A stretch of DNA of 64,000 nucleotides from CAWKMN01 sp963850765 (lineage in GTDB: Bacteria > Chloroflexota > Anaerolineae > Aggregatilineales > Aggregatilineaceae). Position 1 is the first letter of the stretch, and every line of letters begins with the position of its first letter. Position numbers and translations under genes: made by a program. The notes beneath the pieces are model-generated. The model was not told where the DNA came from. It searched no databases and worked only from the letters and a program-made list of their open reading frames with translations. Positions 49,016-57,785 of this stretch are shown piece by piece. The DNA lies in NCBI GenBank assembly GCA_963850765.1, contig CAWKMN010000005.1, positions 62,001 to 126,000 of the forward strand, in the 5' to 3' direction.

Positions 49016-50521
49016 TTAGGCCAGCGCCTCTTCGATCTGCGCTTTTTGCAGGCGGTTGCTGTAGTCCACAAAGACCGTCTTGATCTCGCTGAACTCGTCA
49101 ATGGCCGTGGTGCCCGCTTCGCGCCCGCCGTTGCCGGTGTTCTTCGTGCCGCCGAAAGGCAGATGAACTTCCGCCCCGATCGTCGGCGCGTTGATGTAGG
49201 TGATCCCGGTCTCCAGTTCCTCGACGGCGCGGAAGGCCAGATTCACGTCCTTGGTGTAGATCGAGGACGACAGCCCGTAATCCACATCGTTCGCCACGCG
49301 CACGGCTTCATCAAAATCGCGCACGCGGATCACGCTCAGCACCGGGCCGAAGATCTCTTCCTTGCTGATGCGGGTGCCGTGTTCCGTCTCAAAGATCGTG
49401 GGCTGGATGAAGAAGCCGCCGTCAAAGTCACCGCCGGTCAGGCGTTCGCCGCCCGTGACCAGCCGGGCTTCCTGGTTGCCGACCTCGATATATTTCAGGA
49501 TGTTTTTGCCCGCCGCCTCGTCGATCACCGGGCCGACATCCGTGCGCGGGTCGAGCGGATCACCGAGGCGCAGCTTCTCGACGCGTGCCACGAGCATCTT
49601 CAAGAAGCGGTCGTAGATCGCGTCGTGCAGGATCAGGCGGCTGGTCGCCGTGCAGCGCTGGCCGGCCGTCCCGAACGCGCCGAACAGCACGCCTTCCAGC
49701 GCGAGATCGAGATTGGCGTCGTCCATGACGATCTGCGGGTTCTTGCCGCCTAGCTCCAATTCGACCGGCTTGAGATACTGCGCGGCTGCCGCATAGACGA
49801 TCTTGCCGGTGGGCACGCCGCCGGTGAACGAGATCGCCTTGACGCGCGGGTGGGTCACGATCGGCGCGCCGGCGTCTTCGCCGTAGCCGTTCACGATATT
49901 GAGCACGCCCGCGGGCAAACCGGCTTCCTCGAAGATTTCCGCCAGAGTCGCGACACACAGCGGAGTCTGCTCGGCGGGCTTGAAGACGATGGTGTTGCCG
50001 GTGATCAGCGCCGCGCCGATCTTCCAGGACGGGATGGCGATCGGGAAATTCCAGGGAGTGATGCAGCCGACCACGCCGAGCGGCTGGCGCACCGTCATGC
50101 AGAACTTGTTCGGCAGTTCAGAGGGCGTTGTCTCTCCAAACAGACGGCGGCCTTCACCCGCGATGTATTCCAGAAAATCGATCGCTTCCTGCACGTCGCC
50201 GCGCCCTTCCGCGATCACTTTGCCCATTTCGGTGGAGACGAGCGCGCCTAACTCGTCCTTCCGCTCGCGCATGATCTGCGCCGCGCGCAGCAGGATCAGG
50301 CCGCGCTTGGGAGCGGGGGTTTTGCGCCATGCCGGGTACGCAGCCTCGGCGGCGTCTACGGCCTTCTCGACATCGGCACGCGTGCCCTTCGGAAAACGGG
50401 CGAGCACCTCGCCGGTCGCCGGATTCACGGATTCGAACCACTTATCACGCTCCGGCTGGATCCACTCGCCGCCGATATAATGTCCGTAGGTTTTGACATC
50501 GATTGCTTCTCGGATTGCCAC
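49016..50521 (-). CDS. NAD(P)-dependent aldehyde dehydrogenase
   Basis: The 501-residue product is a complete ALDH. TPWNFPIAIPSWKIGAAL near 155-172 lines the cofactor site, the catalytic Glu256 is in ELELGGKNPQ, and the nucleophile Cys290 is in GTAGQRCTATSR. The usual SFTGS is here SFTGG. The late NAPTIGAEVHLPFGGTKNTG resembles semialdehyde dehydrogenases (alpha-ketoglutaric or aminoadipic semialdehyde type) more than betaine aldehyde enzymes. The start chosen is GTG 50521, seven bases after AGGAG; the frame reaches 50545. Substrate cannot be fixed from context. Confidence 0.92.
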   Translation of the reverse strand: MAIREAIDVKTYGHYIGGEWIQPERDKWFESVNPATGEVLARFPKGTRADVEKAVDAAEAAYPAWRKTPAPKRGLILLRAAQIMRERKDELGALVSTEMGKVIAEGRGDVQEAIDFLEYIAGEGRRLFGETTPSELPNKFCMTVRQPLGVVGCITPWNFPIAIPSWKIGAALITGNTIVFKPAEQTPLCVATLAEIFEEAGLPAGVLNIVNGYGEDAGAPIVTHPRVKAISFTGGVPTGKIVYAAAAQYLKPVELELGGKNPQIVMDDANLDLALEGVLFGAFGTAGQRCTATSRLILHDAIYDRFLKMLVARVEKLRLGDPLDPRTDVGPVIDEAAGKNILKYIEVGNQEARLVTGGERLTGGDFDGGFFIQPTIFETEHGTRISKEEIFGPVLSVIRVRDFDEAVRVANDVDYGLSSSIYTKDVNLAFRAVEELETGITYINAPTIGAEVHLPFGGTKNTGNGGREAGTTAIDEFSEIKTVFVDYSNRLQKAQIEEALA

Positions 50522-50654
50522 TGTTGTTCTCCTGTGCCTTACCAATGGGGCGCGCAGCGCAGAGCCTGGGTGGAACGATCATGGCGCGGCGCGATATAGA
50601 TAAATTTTAGTACAAATATCATATTAATTCCAAACGGGAGAGTACGGTCTATAG

Positions 50655-50748
50655 GCGAAAAGAAGATCGAACCGCAGAGACGCAGAGATCCTTTGAGGGA
50701 GAGAGATGGTAGGAGCGGGTTAACAAACCCGCCCTGGACGACTCACCG
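50655..50748. repeat. Family B and family C repeats
   Basis: AAGATCGAACCGCAGAGACG (also at 10897) is followed by GGAGCGGGTTAACAAACCCGCCC, a hairpin of family C (also near 42332). They occupy the 313-base gap between the ALDH and SDR genes; the rest of the gap holds an apparent readthrough extension of the SDR frame (50757-50834). Confidence 0.7.
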
Positions 50749-50834
50749 GGTCGCTTTTACACAAGGCTGCGGAATTTGTTTCGCGCCAGCGCCAGCGCGA
50801 TGTAATCCGCGGCATGGGCATCTTGGTCGCGCGC

Positions 50835-51666
50835 CTACGACTCCGCCAGCCCGGTCAGCTCGGCACTGAGGTCCCACAGGCGGCGCGCGGCGGCAGTATC
50901 GTCCAGGGCCGGCGAGTGGACAGGACGCTTGTTGTCGAAATACTGCCCGGTGACGCCTTCGACCTCCGGCGACGTGGCGAGGTAAATCTGCGTTTCGGCC
51001 CCTTGCTCGGCGGTGAGATGGCCCTGCATGTTCAGCCCGGCGGCGCGGTGAAAGTTCGTGGCGGCGTAACCGGGGTTCAGCGCGTTGGCCGTGACGCCGG
51101 TCCCATCCAGGCGGCGCGCAAGCTCCACGGTGAACAGCACATTCATATACTTGGACCGGCCGTAAGCGTCCCAGCCCTCGTAATCGCGTTTCATCTGCAC
51201 ATCGCCCAGATCGGGCGGGTGCTGCATGCTGGACGCGACGTTGACGATCCGCGCCGGGGCGCTGGTCTTGAGCGGATCGAGCAGCAAATTCGTCAGCAGG
51301 AAATAGGCGAGATGGTTCAGCGCGAAGGTCATTTCCAGGCCATCGGGCGGTCTCGCGGCGGGTTTTGAACAGCGCGCCCGCGTTGTTCACCAGTACGTCC
51401 AGCCGGCTGTGGCGCTGGCGGAACTCATCGGCCAGGGCGCGCACCTCGTCCATCACCGAGAGATCGCAGCGCAGAAATTCCACGGAATCGCTGCCGGTGG
51501 CCTGCCGGATCTCGCGGGGGACGCGCTCGACCTTGTCCGGCGTGCGTCCGACCCCGATGACAGTCGCACCCATCCGGGCTAATTCGCGGGCGGTCACTTC
51601 GCCAATACCATCGGTCGCGCCCGTGACCAGGCATACTTTGCCGCGCATACTTATGTTACGGTTCAT
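50835..51666 (-). CDS. Short-chain dehydrogenase/reductase, frameshifted
   Basis: The reconstructed product is about 277 residues. The cofactor motif TGATDGIG lies near residues 15-22, NNAGALF near 90-96, and the active site is YxxxK in YGRSKYMN near residue 160. The layout is that of retinol-dehydrogenase-like SDRs. One extra base near 51346 moves the reading from FKTRRET into FALNHLAYFLLT. The ATG at 51666 follows AAAGGTGA. The frame stops at TAG 50835-50837 but stays open beyond it for 25 further codons of plausible protein. Substrate unknown. Confidence 0.8.
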
Positions 51667-51735
51667 GATTCACCTTTTTTGCTGGTTTCATGCGGTCGAC
51701 TTTAGCATCATTGTCTGCGGCCGTGAATCGCCGGA

Positions 51736-52809
51736 TCAGGCGAGGGTAGCGCGCAGCAGGGCGTCGATATTGGCGGGCGGGGTATCGGGGTGGGTGGTGC
51801 CGCCCGGAGCCAGGATGAGGCCACCACCCGGCGCGGCCCGCTCGATGCTGGCGCGTGCGGCTGCTTCGACCTCGCGCGCGGTGCAGTTGACCATCACGCC
51901 CAGCGGTGCCAGATTGCCCATCACCGCTTTAGGCGCAAGGGCGGCCTTCACAAGGCGCATGTCCATCAGGTGGCTGAGGTGGAACACGTCAAAATGCAGA
52001 TAGGGCAGGTAGGCCAGCAGGTGTTCGCAGGGCGTATCGTTATGATAAACGCGGATCAGTCCTTCGAAGGAGTCGAAGATGCGGTTGAGCGCCGGCCGGG
52101 CGAATCGCTCAAAGATCCGCGCCGATAGCTTGCCCACGACGTCATCATAGACCACCACCCCCAACGGATCGCGCAGACAGCCCAACTGCGCCTGGAGAAA
52201 CCGGATCGTCGTGTCGGTGAACAGGTCGATCGTGTCGCGCACCACGTTCGCGCTGTTGGGGCTGTTTACGGCGTTCAGGAAGGTCGCAGCGCCCAGGACA
52301 TGCGATGCCGTCGTGAACGGTCCGCGCGCGGCGACAAAGCGGATCCGGCGCGGCTGCGGCAGTTCGCCGCGGTGCTCAAGATTCCAGTAGCGCTGGATGA
52401 CGAGCGCCATCAGCCCATCGGTGTATGGATCGGGGCGCGGCAGATTGCACCATGCATCCGGCGGCAGGTTCAGCGCGCGAACCGTCGGGGGGTGGTCATG
52501 CCGCCACACCACCGGCGCGCCGAACGCGCTGGGTTCCGTGGCATTGCCGTATTCCACCCAGAAGCCGGGCAGCACCACAATCTCGGGGTAACGATCGGTG
52601 AGCGCCAGGTAGGCGTTCAGCCAGCGATCGGGGTAGGTATAGAAATTCATCACGTCAACATCACATGCGCGGGCCACAAAACTGCCGTCTGCAACCAGGG
52701 CGACCGGAATCTGAAGCGGCACGCGTCCCTGCGCCGCTATCAGGAAATTATCGTACGCCCTGTCGCTGAGCATGAGCGCCTGTCCCCCGGTAAGTTCTTC
52801 CATTGTCAT
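51736..52809 (-). CDS. Uroporphyrinogen decarboxylase (URO-D) family protein
   Basis: The 357-residue product has the URO-D/MtaA barrel: DVDVMNFYTYPDRWLNAYLA near 50-69, LPGFWVEYGNATEPSAFGAP near 80-99, ARGPFTTASHVLGA near 161-174, RVYHNDTPCEHLLAYLPYLH near 254-273 and ILAPGGTTHPDTPPANIDAL near the C-terminus. True HemE proteins have an N-terminal RPPVWLMRQAGRY motif, absent here. It therefore belongs to the methyltransferase-like branch of the superfamily, which often works with corrinoid proteins. No corrinoid partner lies nearby. Confidence 0.8.
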   Translation of the reverse strand: MTMEELTGGQALMLSDRAYDNFLIAAQGRVPLQIPVALVADGSFVARACDVDVMNFYTYPDRWLNAYLALTDRYPEIVVLPGFWVEYGNATEPSAFGAPVVWRHDHPPTVRALNLPPDAWCNLPRPDPYTDGLMALVIQRYWNLEHRGELPQPRRIRFVAARGPFTTASHVLGAATFLNAVNSPNSANVVRDTIDLFTDTTIRFLQAQLGCLRDPLGVVVYDDVVGKLSARIFERFARPALNRIFDSFEGLIRVYHNDTPCEHLLAYLPYLHFDVFHLSHLMDMRLVKAALAPKAVMGNLAPLGVMVNCTAREVEAAARASIERAAPGGGLILAPGGTTHPDTPPANIDALLRATLA

Positions 52810-52954
52810 TATTGTATAGCAGATCGCAGCAAAGCATAAAAAACAGGCCGGGCAGCTTGTTGCGGGTGGCGAGCCGCGTAGAGTATGATCCGGTGCCCAA
52901 CCGGCGTGGGTCCGGACGTGACCAGGTCAGGCCGGACAGGAGACCCTTCATCGA

Positions 52955-53875
52955 ATGCCCGTGCTGCCTTCTGAAGAAGAAAAAGACGAGTCCATGCCAA
53001 ACTCGGGGATCCGGCAATCCGTAGAGGCCGGGCGCGCCCTGTTCCGCCGGGTGGAATGGGTGTTTGTGGGGGTCGTGGGAGTGGTCGCGCTGGCGTTTAT
53101 CTCGATGCTGGTGCTCTCGCGCCAGCGCAACCTGACCGATAACCTGCTTGTGTTCGGCGTGGTAGGCTTCCTGGCTCAACTGATTGACGGCGCGCTGGGC
53201 ATGGGCTACGGTGTGACCTCTACGACGTTTCTGCTCAGCGCAGGTCTGTCGCCGTCGGCGGCCAGCGCGAGCGTGCATGTCGCATCGATCTTCACCACGC
53301 TGTCGTCGGGGCTGTCGCACCTGCACCTGGGCAACGTCGATCATGCGATTTTCCGGCGGCTGGTGATTCCCGGCATCCTGGGCGGTATCACCGGGGCGTA
53401 TCTGCTCAGCATTCTGCCCGGTGACGAGATCAAGCCGTTCGTATCCTTCTATCTGATGCTGATGGGCGTGCGCATTTTGTGGAAGGCGCTCCGGCAGCCA
53501 CCCACGCTCCAGGTGGCGATCAGCCATCTGTTTCCGCTCGGCGTGTTGGGCGGATTCTTCAGTTCGCTCGGCGGCGGCGGGTGGGGACCGATCGTCACGA
53601 CGACGCTGGTGGCGCGCGGCAACCATCCCCGCTACATCATCGGATCGGTCAATCTGGCCGAATTCTTCGTCACACTTTTTCAGGCGCTCACGTTTATTCT
53701 GACCGTCTCTTTTGGCGAATACCGCACCGTGATCGTGGGGTTGGTGATCGGCGGTGTCATCGCGGCCCCGATGGCAGCGTGGGCGACGCGGCACCTGTCC
53801 GCGCGCAAGCTGATGGTCGTCGTCGGTATCCTGATTATCGGGTTGAGCCTGCGCACGATCGTGTTGACGCTGTAG
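52955..53875 (+). CDS. TauE/SafE family sulfite/anion exporter
   Basis: The 306-residue product has about eight membrane helices in two repeats. GFLAQLIDGALGMGYGVTST near 70-89 and GFFSSLGGGGWGPIVTTTLV near 199-218 are the paired TauE motifs. Relatives export sulfite, sulfoacetate or organosulfonates. The first ATG, about 12 bases after AGGAG, is used; ATG 52994 is an alternative. No sulfur-metabolism genes are adjacent, so the cargo is unknown. Confidence 0.87.
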   Translation: MPVLPSEEEKDESMPNSGIRQSVEAGRALFRRVEWVFVGVVGVVALAFISMLVLSRQRNLTDNLLVFGVVGFLAQLIDGALGMGYGVTSTTFLLSAGLSPSAASASVHVASIFTTLSSGLSHLHLGNVDHAIFRRLVIPGILGGITGAYLLSILPGDEIKPFVSFYLMLMGVRILWKALRQPPTLQVAISHLFPLGVLGGFFSSLGGGGWGPIVTTTLVARGNHPRYIIGSVNLAEFFVTLFQALTFILTVSFGEYRTVIVGLVIGGVIAAPMAAWATRHLSARKLMVVVGILIIGLSLRTIVLTL

Positions 53876-53876
53876 C

Positions 53877-54383
53877 TCATTCCGGCTGGTATGGGGCCTC
53901 TATTTCAATATCTCCCACGTACTCGGGCAGGTTCGCATGCCCAAGCATCTGGCGAATCGCCTGAATCTCACCGATATGATACCAGTAGTGGTAGGTGATG
54001 CGCCGCATGGCGGAGCCGATAGTCTGACCGACGGGTTCACCTTTGAGAAGCAGCTGCTCCTGAAAACGCTCGGTTGTCAGACTGTCGAGGTAGGGGTCGG
54101 CGGCCTGGGTGACCTGCCGCCAGCAGCCGAGCATCTCCGCCAGCGATGGGGTGCTCATCGGCGCGCCATACGCGAACAATTCGTTCAGCTCAGGAAACAG
54201 GATCTTTCCCTGCGCGCGTTCCAGCCAATAGCGCTGTTCATGCCAGGCGAGGTGGCCCACGGTCCAACTGATGCAGTTCATCGGCCCGAAGTGGTGCGCG
54301 CCGTCGGTTTCCGAGACCCCTTCCAGGCCGCGCTGCCATTCGCGGCGGGTAAAACGGAACTGATCCACCAGGGGATGAGACAT
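53877..54383 (-). CDS. DinB-family protein
   Basis: The 168-residue product is a four-helix DinB/YfiT-type protein. Three His residues that usually bind a metal are visible: one in SWTVGHLAWHEQRYWLER near 39-56 and two in YHYWYHIGEIQAIRQM near 131-146. Many relatives are thiol-dependent transferases. It converges with the TauE-type gene, with the stops one base apart. ATG follows an AAAGGAG site. Confidence 0.82.
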   Translation of the reverse strand: MSHPLVDQFRFTRREWQRGLEGVSETDGAHHFGPMNCISWTVGHLAWHEQRYWLERAQGKILFPELNELFAYGAPMSTPSLAEMLGCWRQVTQAADPYLDSLTTERFQEQLLLKGEPVGQTIGSAMRRITYHYWYHIGEIQAIRQMLGHANLPEYVGDIEIEAPYQPE

Positions 54384-54645
54384 ACTTTGCTCCTTTAAGA
54401 ATAAAATAACGTTTCACCGCACTGGGCGCTCAGTCTCAGTATACAGAGATGATCTGGCTATGTGCAAAAGAAAAGGATGAGTTTCGCGCCTGGGCGGCCG
54501 CCGACCTTCCGGTTTGTCATTGGCGTTTCGTATCAAAATTCCTTAGACTAGACTTAAAAAGGGGGCGGGCAAATCTTTCCCCATGCCCGGCAGCCCGGCA
54601 GCCAACAACCTACTAGATTTGCCGTATTCGAAAGGAGCTTTTGAC
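54384..54645. other. Intergenic region between divergent genes
   Basis: This 262-base gap separates the divergent DinB and baeRF-like genes. Apart from ribosome sites near both ends and an A/T-rich patch near 54530-54560 that might hold a promoter, I see nothing distinct. It has no copy of the repeat families. Confidence 0.4.
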
Positions 54646-55782
54646 ATGGATTCGCTTTCTCGTGAAGACATCAAGACTTTGATCGAAACGCAGGCGGAAT
54701 GGTGTGTATCGCTGTTTATGCCGACGGTCCGGGCCGGGGCCGAAGTCCAGCAGAATCCGATTCGCTTCAAAAATCTGCTGCGCCAGGCGGGGGAGCGCCT
54801 GTCGGAACTTGGTGTGCGGGTGCCCGATGCCGAGGATCTGCTGCGGCCGGCGCAGAGTGTGCTGGATAATCCTGACCTGTGGCGCGGCAACAGCGATGGT
54901 CTGGCCGTTTTTGTGGCACCGGGCCAGTTGAGGACGTATCACCTGCCCGAATCGTTTGGCGAACTGGTGATGGTCGAGCGCCGGTTTCATATCAAGCCGC
55001 TGCTGTCGCTGCTGAGCAACGACGGCCGTTTTTATATTCTGGCGGTCAGTCAGGATCAGGTCCGGCTGTTTGAAGGATCGCGCCACCGGGTAGGCGAGAT
55101 CGAGCTGGTCAGCGTGCCCGAAAGCCTGAGCGCGGCCCTGCAATATGATGGGTTTGAGCGGCTGACGCGCACGGTTCGCGGCGGTGGGAGCGGTGGCGCG
55201 GTTCATGGTGGCGGCGAGTTTGAGGCCAAGCCGGATATTCTCCGCTATTTCCAGATGGTCGATCGCGGCCTTCGTGATCTGATGAGCGAGCAGCACGCGC
55301 TGCTGGTGCTGGCGGGTGTCGATTTTCTGCTGCCGCTGTATCGCGAAGCCAACACCTACAATCATCTTGTGGACGAAGGCATCACCGGCAATCCAGAGAT
55401 GCTCAATGCCAAGGATCTGCACCAGCGCGCCTGGCAGATCATCAAGCCGCTGTTTGAAAAGGGACAGGCCGATCACCGGGCAACCTATGAGGAACTTGCC
55501 GGGCGTCAGGATGAGCGCGCGACCCAGAATCTGAAGCAGATTGTCCAGGCCGCGCATGAGGGGCGTGTGGCCGCGCTGTTTGTGGCGCGCGATATGCAGC
55601 AGTGGGGCGTTTACAGAGCGCATAGTCACAACGTGCATGCCCACCCAACTCACCAGCCCGGCGACCAGGATCTGCTCGATCTGGCGGCCGCCCAGACGTT
55701 CGCGAATGGCGGCGTGATCCATGCCGTCGATCTGGCCGATGTGCCCGGCGGTGACTCCGCCGCGGCGATCCTCCGTTATTAG
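54646..55782 (+). CDS. baeRF family 3-like protein (bacterial archaeo-eukaryotic release factor homologue)
   Basis: The 378-residue product opens with LIETQAEWCVSLFMPTVRAG and NPIRFKNLLRQAGERL, the start of the baeRF_family3 group, distant homologues of eRF1/Pelota. It ends with DLLDLAAAQTFANGGVIHAV then SAAAILRY, a typical baeRF tail that mirrors the eRF1 C-terminal domain. The middle contains a Gly-rich linker with GGGSGGAVHGGG. Members are predicted to act on ribosomes, and some related proteins are named ribosome hibernation factors. The ATG at 54646 follows AAAGGAG. No toxin or nuclease lies next to it. Confidence 0.72.
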   Translation: MDSLSREDIKTLIETQAEWCVSLFMPTVRAGAEVQQNPIRFKNLLRQAGERLSELGVRVPDAEDLLRPAQSVLDNPDLWRGNSDGLAVFVAPGQLRTYHLPESFGELVMVERRFHIKPLLSLLSNDGRFYILAVSQDQVRLFEGSRHRVGEIELVSVPESLSAALQYDGFERLTRTVRGGGSGGAVHGGGEFEAKPDILRYFQMVDRGLRDLMSEQHALLVLAGVDFLLPLYREANTYNHLVDEGITGNPEMLNAKDLHQRAWQIIKPLFEKGQADHRATYEELAGRQDERATQNLKQIVQAAHEGRVAALFVARDMQQWGVYRAHSHNVHAHPTHQPGDQDLLDLAAAQTFANGGVIHAVDLADVPGGDSAAAILRY

Positions 55783-55841
55783 TCCTCGGCCTCAAGCGCT
55801 TTTCACAAAGCACGCATCTGGACCTACATTAGCACAAGGGG

Positions 55842-55870
55842 GCAGGTTTCCAAGACCTGCCCTTATGGAC
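55842..55870. repeat. Family C-like hairpin
   Basis: GGGCAGGTTTCCAAGACCTGCCC is an imperfect member of the GGGCGnnTT...AAnnCGCCC hairpin family, placed after the baeRF gene where it may end transcription. Confidence 0.5.
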
Positions 55871-55895
55871 GACCCAAGCGACAGCCTCTCCATAC

Positions 55896-55923
55896 TTGTC
55901 ATGCGGCGGTTCAACGTTATAAT
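55896..55923 (+). promoter_or_regulatory. Promoter of rodA
   Basis: TTGTCA at 55896-55901, a 16-base spacer and a perfect TATAAT at 55918-55923, with the rodA ATG about 32 bases downstream. Confidence 0.65.
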
Positions 55924-55955
55924 GGGGCGCGTTCGAGGCGTATTGTGAGCAACCT

Positions 55956-57137
55956 ATGCAGACCACCAAGCCGAACATCTGGCGCGACTTTGACTTCACC
56001 CTGCTGAGCGTTACCCTGCTGCTGATCCTGATCGGCATCCTGTTTATTCGGAGTGCCACGCTGGACGCCGTCGATACCGATCTGATCAACCGCGTTCCCA
56101 GCCAGATCCAGTTCACGATCGTGGGGATCGGGGTCGTCTTCATTTTCGCCGCGATCGACTACCGGCTGTTGGGCAGCATTGACGGGTTTATCTACGGCTT
56201 CGTGCTGTTCATCCTGGGATTGGTGGCCGGGCTGGGAGCCGTCGGCGCGGCCGGCGCGCAAAGCTGGCTGAATGTCGGCTTGCAGGTGCAGCCGTCTGAA
56301 CTGGGCAAGATCCTGCTTGTGATCACGCTGGGGCAGCATCTCGCCGAGCGCTTCAACAAGCTGGACAGCCTGCGGACGGTGATGGTCTCGCTGGTTCACG
56401 TCGCAGTACCCACCCTGATGATTTTTGTCCAGCCGGACCTGGGAACCACGACGGTGATCATGTTCGTGTGGTTTATCATGGTGTGGGCGGCCGGGCTGCG
56501 CGCGCGGCATCTGGCGCTGTTTGTAGTCGCCATTCTGGTGATGATGCCCATTCTGTGGACTGTGATGGAAGGGTACCAGCGGCAGCGCATCATCTCCTTT
56601 ATCGATACCGGGGAAAGCTGCGGAGACGTTCCTGATCTCGACTCGACGGGGAACTGCGGCGATTCGGACGGCAACGGTATTCCCGATGCCAAAGACGCGC
56701 GGTACAATATCGATCAGGCGCTCATCACGATCGGATCGGGCGGGCTGACCGGCAAGGGATATGGCAACGGCTCGCAGACGCAGGGGCGTTTCTTGCGCGT
56801 GCGCCACACGGATTTTATCTTCAGCGTGATTGCGGAAGAGACGGGCTTCGTCGGCGCGACGGTTGTGATCGCCCTGATGGGGATCGTGATCTCGCGCTGC
56901 CTGCGCGCCGCGGCTGTCGCCGCGGATCCATTGGGCAGCCTGATCTGTTATGGGGTGGGGGGCATGATCTTCTTTCAGACGATGGTCTCCATCGGCATGA
57001 ATATCAGCATCCTGCCTGTGACCGGGCTCACCCTGCCGTTCGTGAGTTCGGGCGGCTCATCGCTGGTGACGATGCTGATCGGAATCGGGCTGGTGGAAAG
57101 CGTAGTCATGCGCCGCCGGCTGCGGGAATTTGTATAA
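55956..57137 (+). CDS. rodA: RodA-type SEDS peptidoglycan glycosyltransferase with an Asp-rich loop insert
   Basis: The 393-residue product is a SEDS protein, the lipid II polymerase of elongasome or divisome. It has about ten helices. WLNVGLQVQPSELGKILLVI near residues 104-123, VQPDLGTTTVI near 158-168 (with the conserved catalytic-site Asp161), and a late LPFVSSGGSSLVTMLIGIGL near 363-382 are family signatures. The family's loop after QRQRIISFID carries an extra segment at about 218-250 with two Cys and DSDGNGIPDAKD, which resembles calcium-binding thrombospondin type 3 motifs. No penicillin-binding protein partner is adjacent. It stands under its own promoter. Confidence 0.9.
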   Translation: MQTTKPNIWRDFDFTLLSVTLLLILIGILFIRSATLDAVDTDLINRVPSQIQFTIVGIGVVFIFAAIDYRLLGSIDGFIYGFVLFILGLVAGLGAVGAAGAQSWLNVGLQVQPSELGKILLVITLGQHLAERFNKLDSLRTVMVSLVHVAVPTLMIFVQPDLGTTTVIMFVWFIMVWAAGLRARHLALFVVAILVMMPILWTVMEGYQRQRIISFIDTGESCGDVPDLDSTGNCGDSDGNGIPDAKDARYNIDQALITIGSGGLTGKGYGNGSQTQGRFLRVRHTDFIFSVIAEETGFVGATVVIALMGIVISRCLRAAAVAADPLGSLICYGVGGMIFFQTMVSIGMNISILPVTGLTLPFVSSGGSSLVTMLIGIGLVESVVMRRRLREFV

Positions 57138-57221
57138 TCTACCTACTCACCCGCTGGCCGCGAACGAGCCGGCAGGATCTCATGCTCCAGCAAACAGGGG
57201 GGGCAGAACAGGGAAAACGTG

Positions 57222-57548
57222 ATGACCAAGGCATACACGTTGTCTGACGAGCAGAAAGACCTGCTGCGGCTCATCGCAGAGGGTCTGAAGAACCGCCGCA
57301 AGCATGATGATCCCTGGTGGATCCGCATGGCGCACGATCACAGTATGCCGGTGTGGCAGAATGTGAAGAATCCGCGCTTGTGGCGCGATCTGCAGGAAAA
57401 AACCGATCTGAGCGCGATGCTGGCACTCGAAGGGCTGGGCCTGATCAGCAGCTCGCAGCCGGGCCGTTATTCGCTGGACGAGCCGCGGATCCTCGAGGCG
57501 GTGGAGAAGGGACTCTACGAGGGGAGTGAAGCGAGCGGCGCGCGCTGA
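57222..57548 (+). CDS. Small protein of unknown function, winged-helix-like
   Basis: The product is 108 residues (109 if the GTG three bases earlier is used). DEQKDLLRLIAEGLKNRRKH, LWRDLQEKTDLSAMLALEGL and SQPGRYSLDEPRILEAVEKG suggest three helices and a wing, but no family is recognised. It follows rodA by about 85 bases and ends before a terminator. Confidence 0.55.
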   Translation: MTKAYTLSDEQKDLLRLIAEGLKNRRKHDDPWWIRMAHDHSMPVWQNVKNPRLWRDLQEKTDLSAMLALEGLGLISSSQPGRYSLDEPRILEAVEKGLYEGSEASGAR

Positions 57549-57601
57549 GTATATGAAAACCTTCCGCTGCGCCGCGTAGCTACAACTGAATAAGAGAATA
57601 T

Positions 57602-57637
57602 CCGCTGAAGAAGTCGCAAACCCCTTCAGCGGTTTTT
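57602..57637 (+). terminator. Intrinsic terminator
   Basis: CCGCTGAAG pairs with CTTCAGCGG over nine bases, followed by five T. It ends the rodA or small-gene transcript. Confidence 0.82.
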
Positions 57638-57756
57638 ATTGGGAGCGCTTGGCCCCGCCGGGCCGTGCAACGACCCGGCTATATACCGGAAGCGCCCTGA
57701 AGGACGCTGGTTTGTTGGCGCGCAGCCAGGGCCGTTCATGGCCCTTCCTGTGAGTA

Positions 57757-57780
57757 GCCCGGTAGCTTGCAGCGCCGGGC
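57757..57780 (-). terminator. Hairpin just downstream of glnS
   Basis: GCCCGG and CCGGGC pair around a 12-base loop, six bases after the glnS stop. There is no T-run, so termination there would need Rho or be weak. Confidence 0.35.
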
Positions 57781-57785
57781 GATCT

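Noticed and set aside
51736..52809. hemE (uroporphyrinogen decarboxylase proper)
   Set aside because: The N-terminal active-site Arg motif of HemE is missing and no haem synthesis genes are adjacent, so only the superfamily is assigned.
53877..54398. Open frame on the + strand opposite DinB (53937-54398)
   Set aside because: The minus strand product has the DinB metal-binding His pattern and a good ribosome site; the + strand frame has neither.
57640..57785. GC-rich stretch between the terminator and glnS considered as an RNA gene
   Set aside because: It forms small hairpins only, with no promoter, no tRNA-like fold and no terminator with a T-run.
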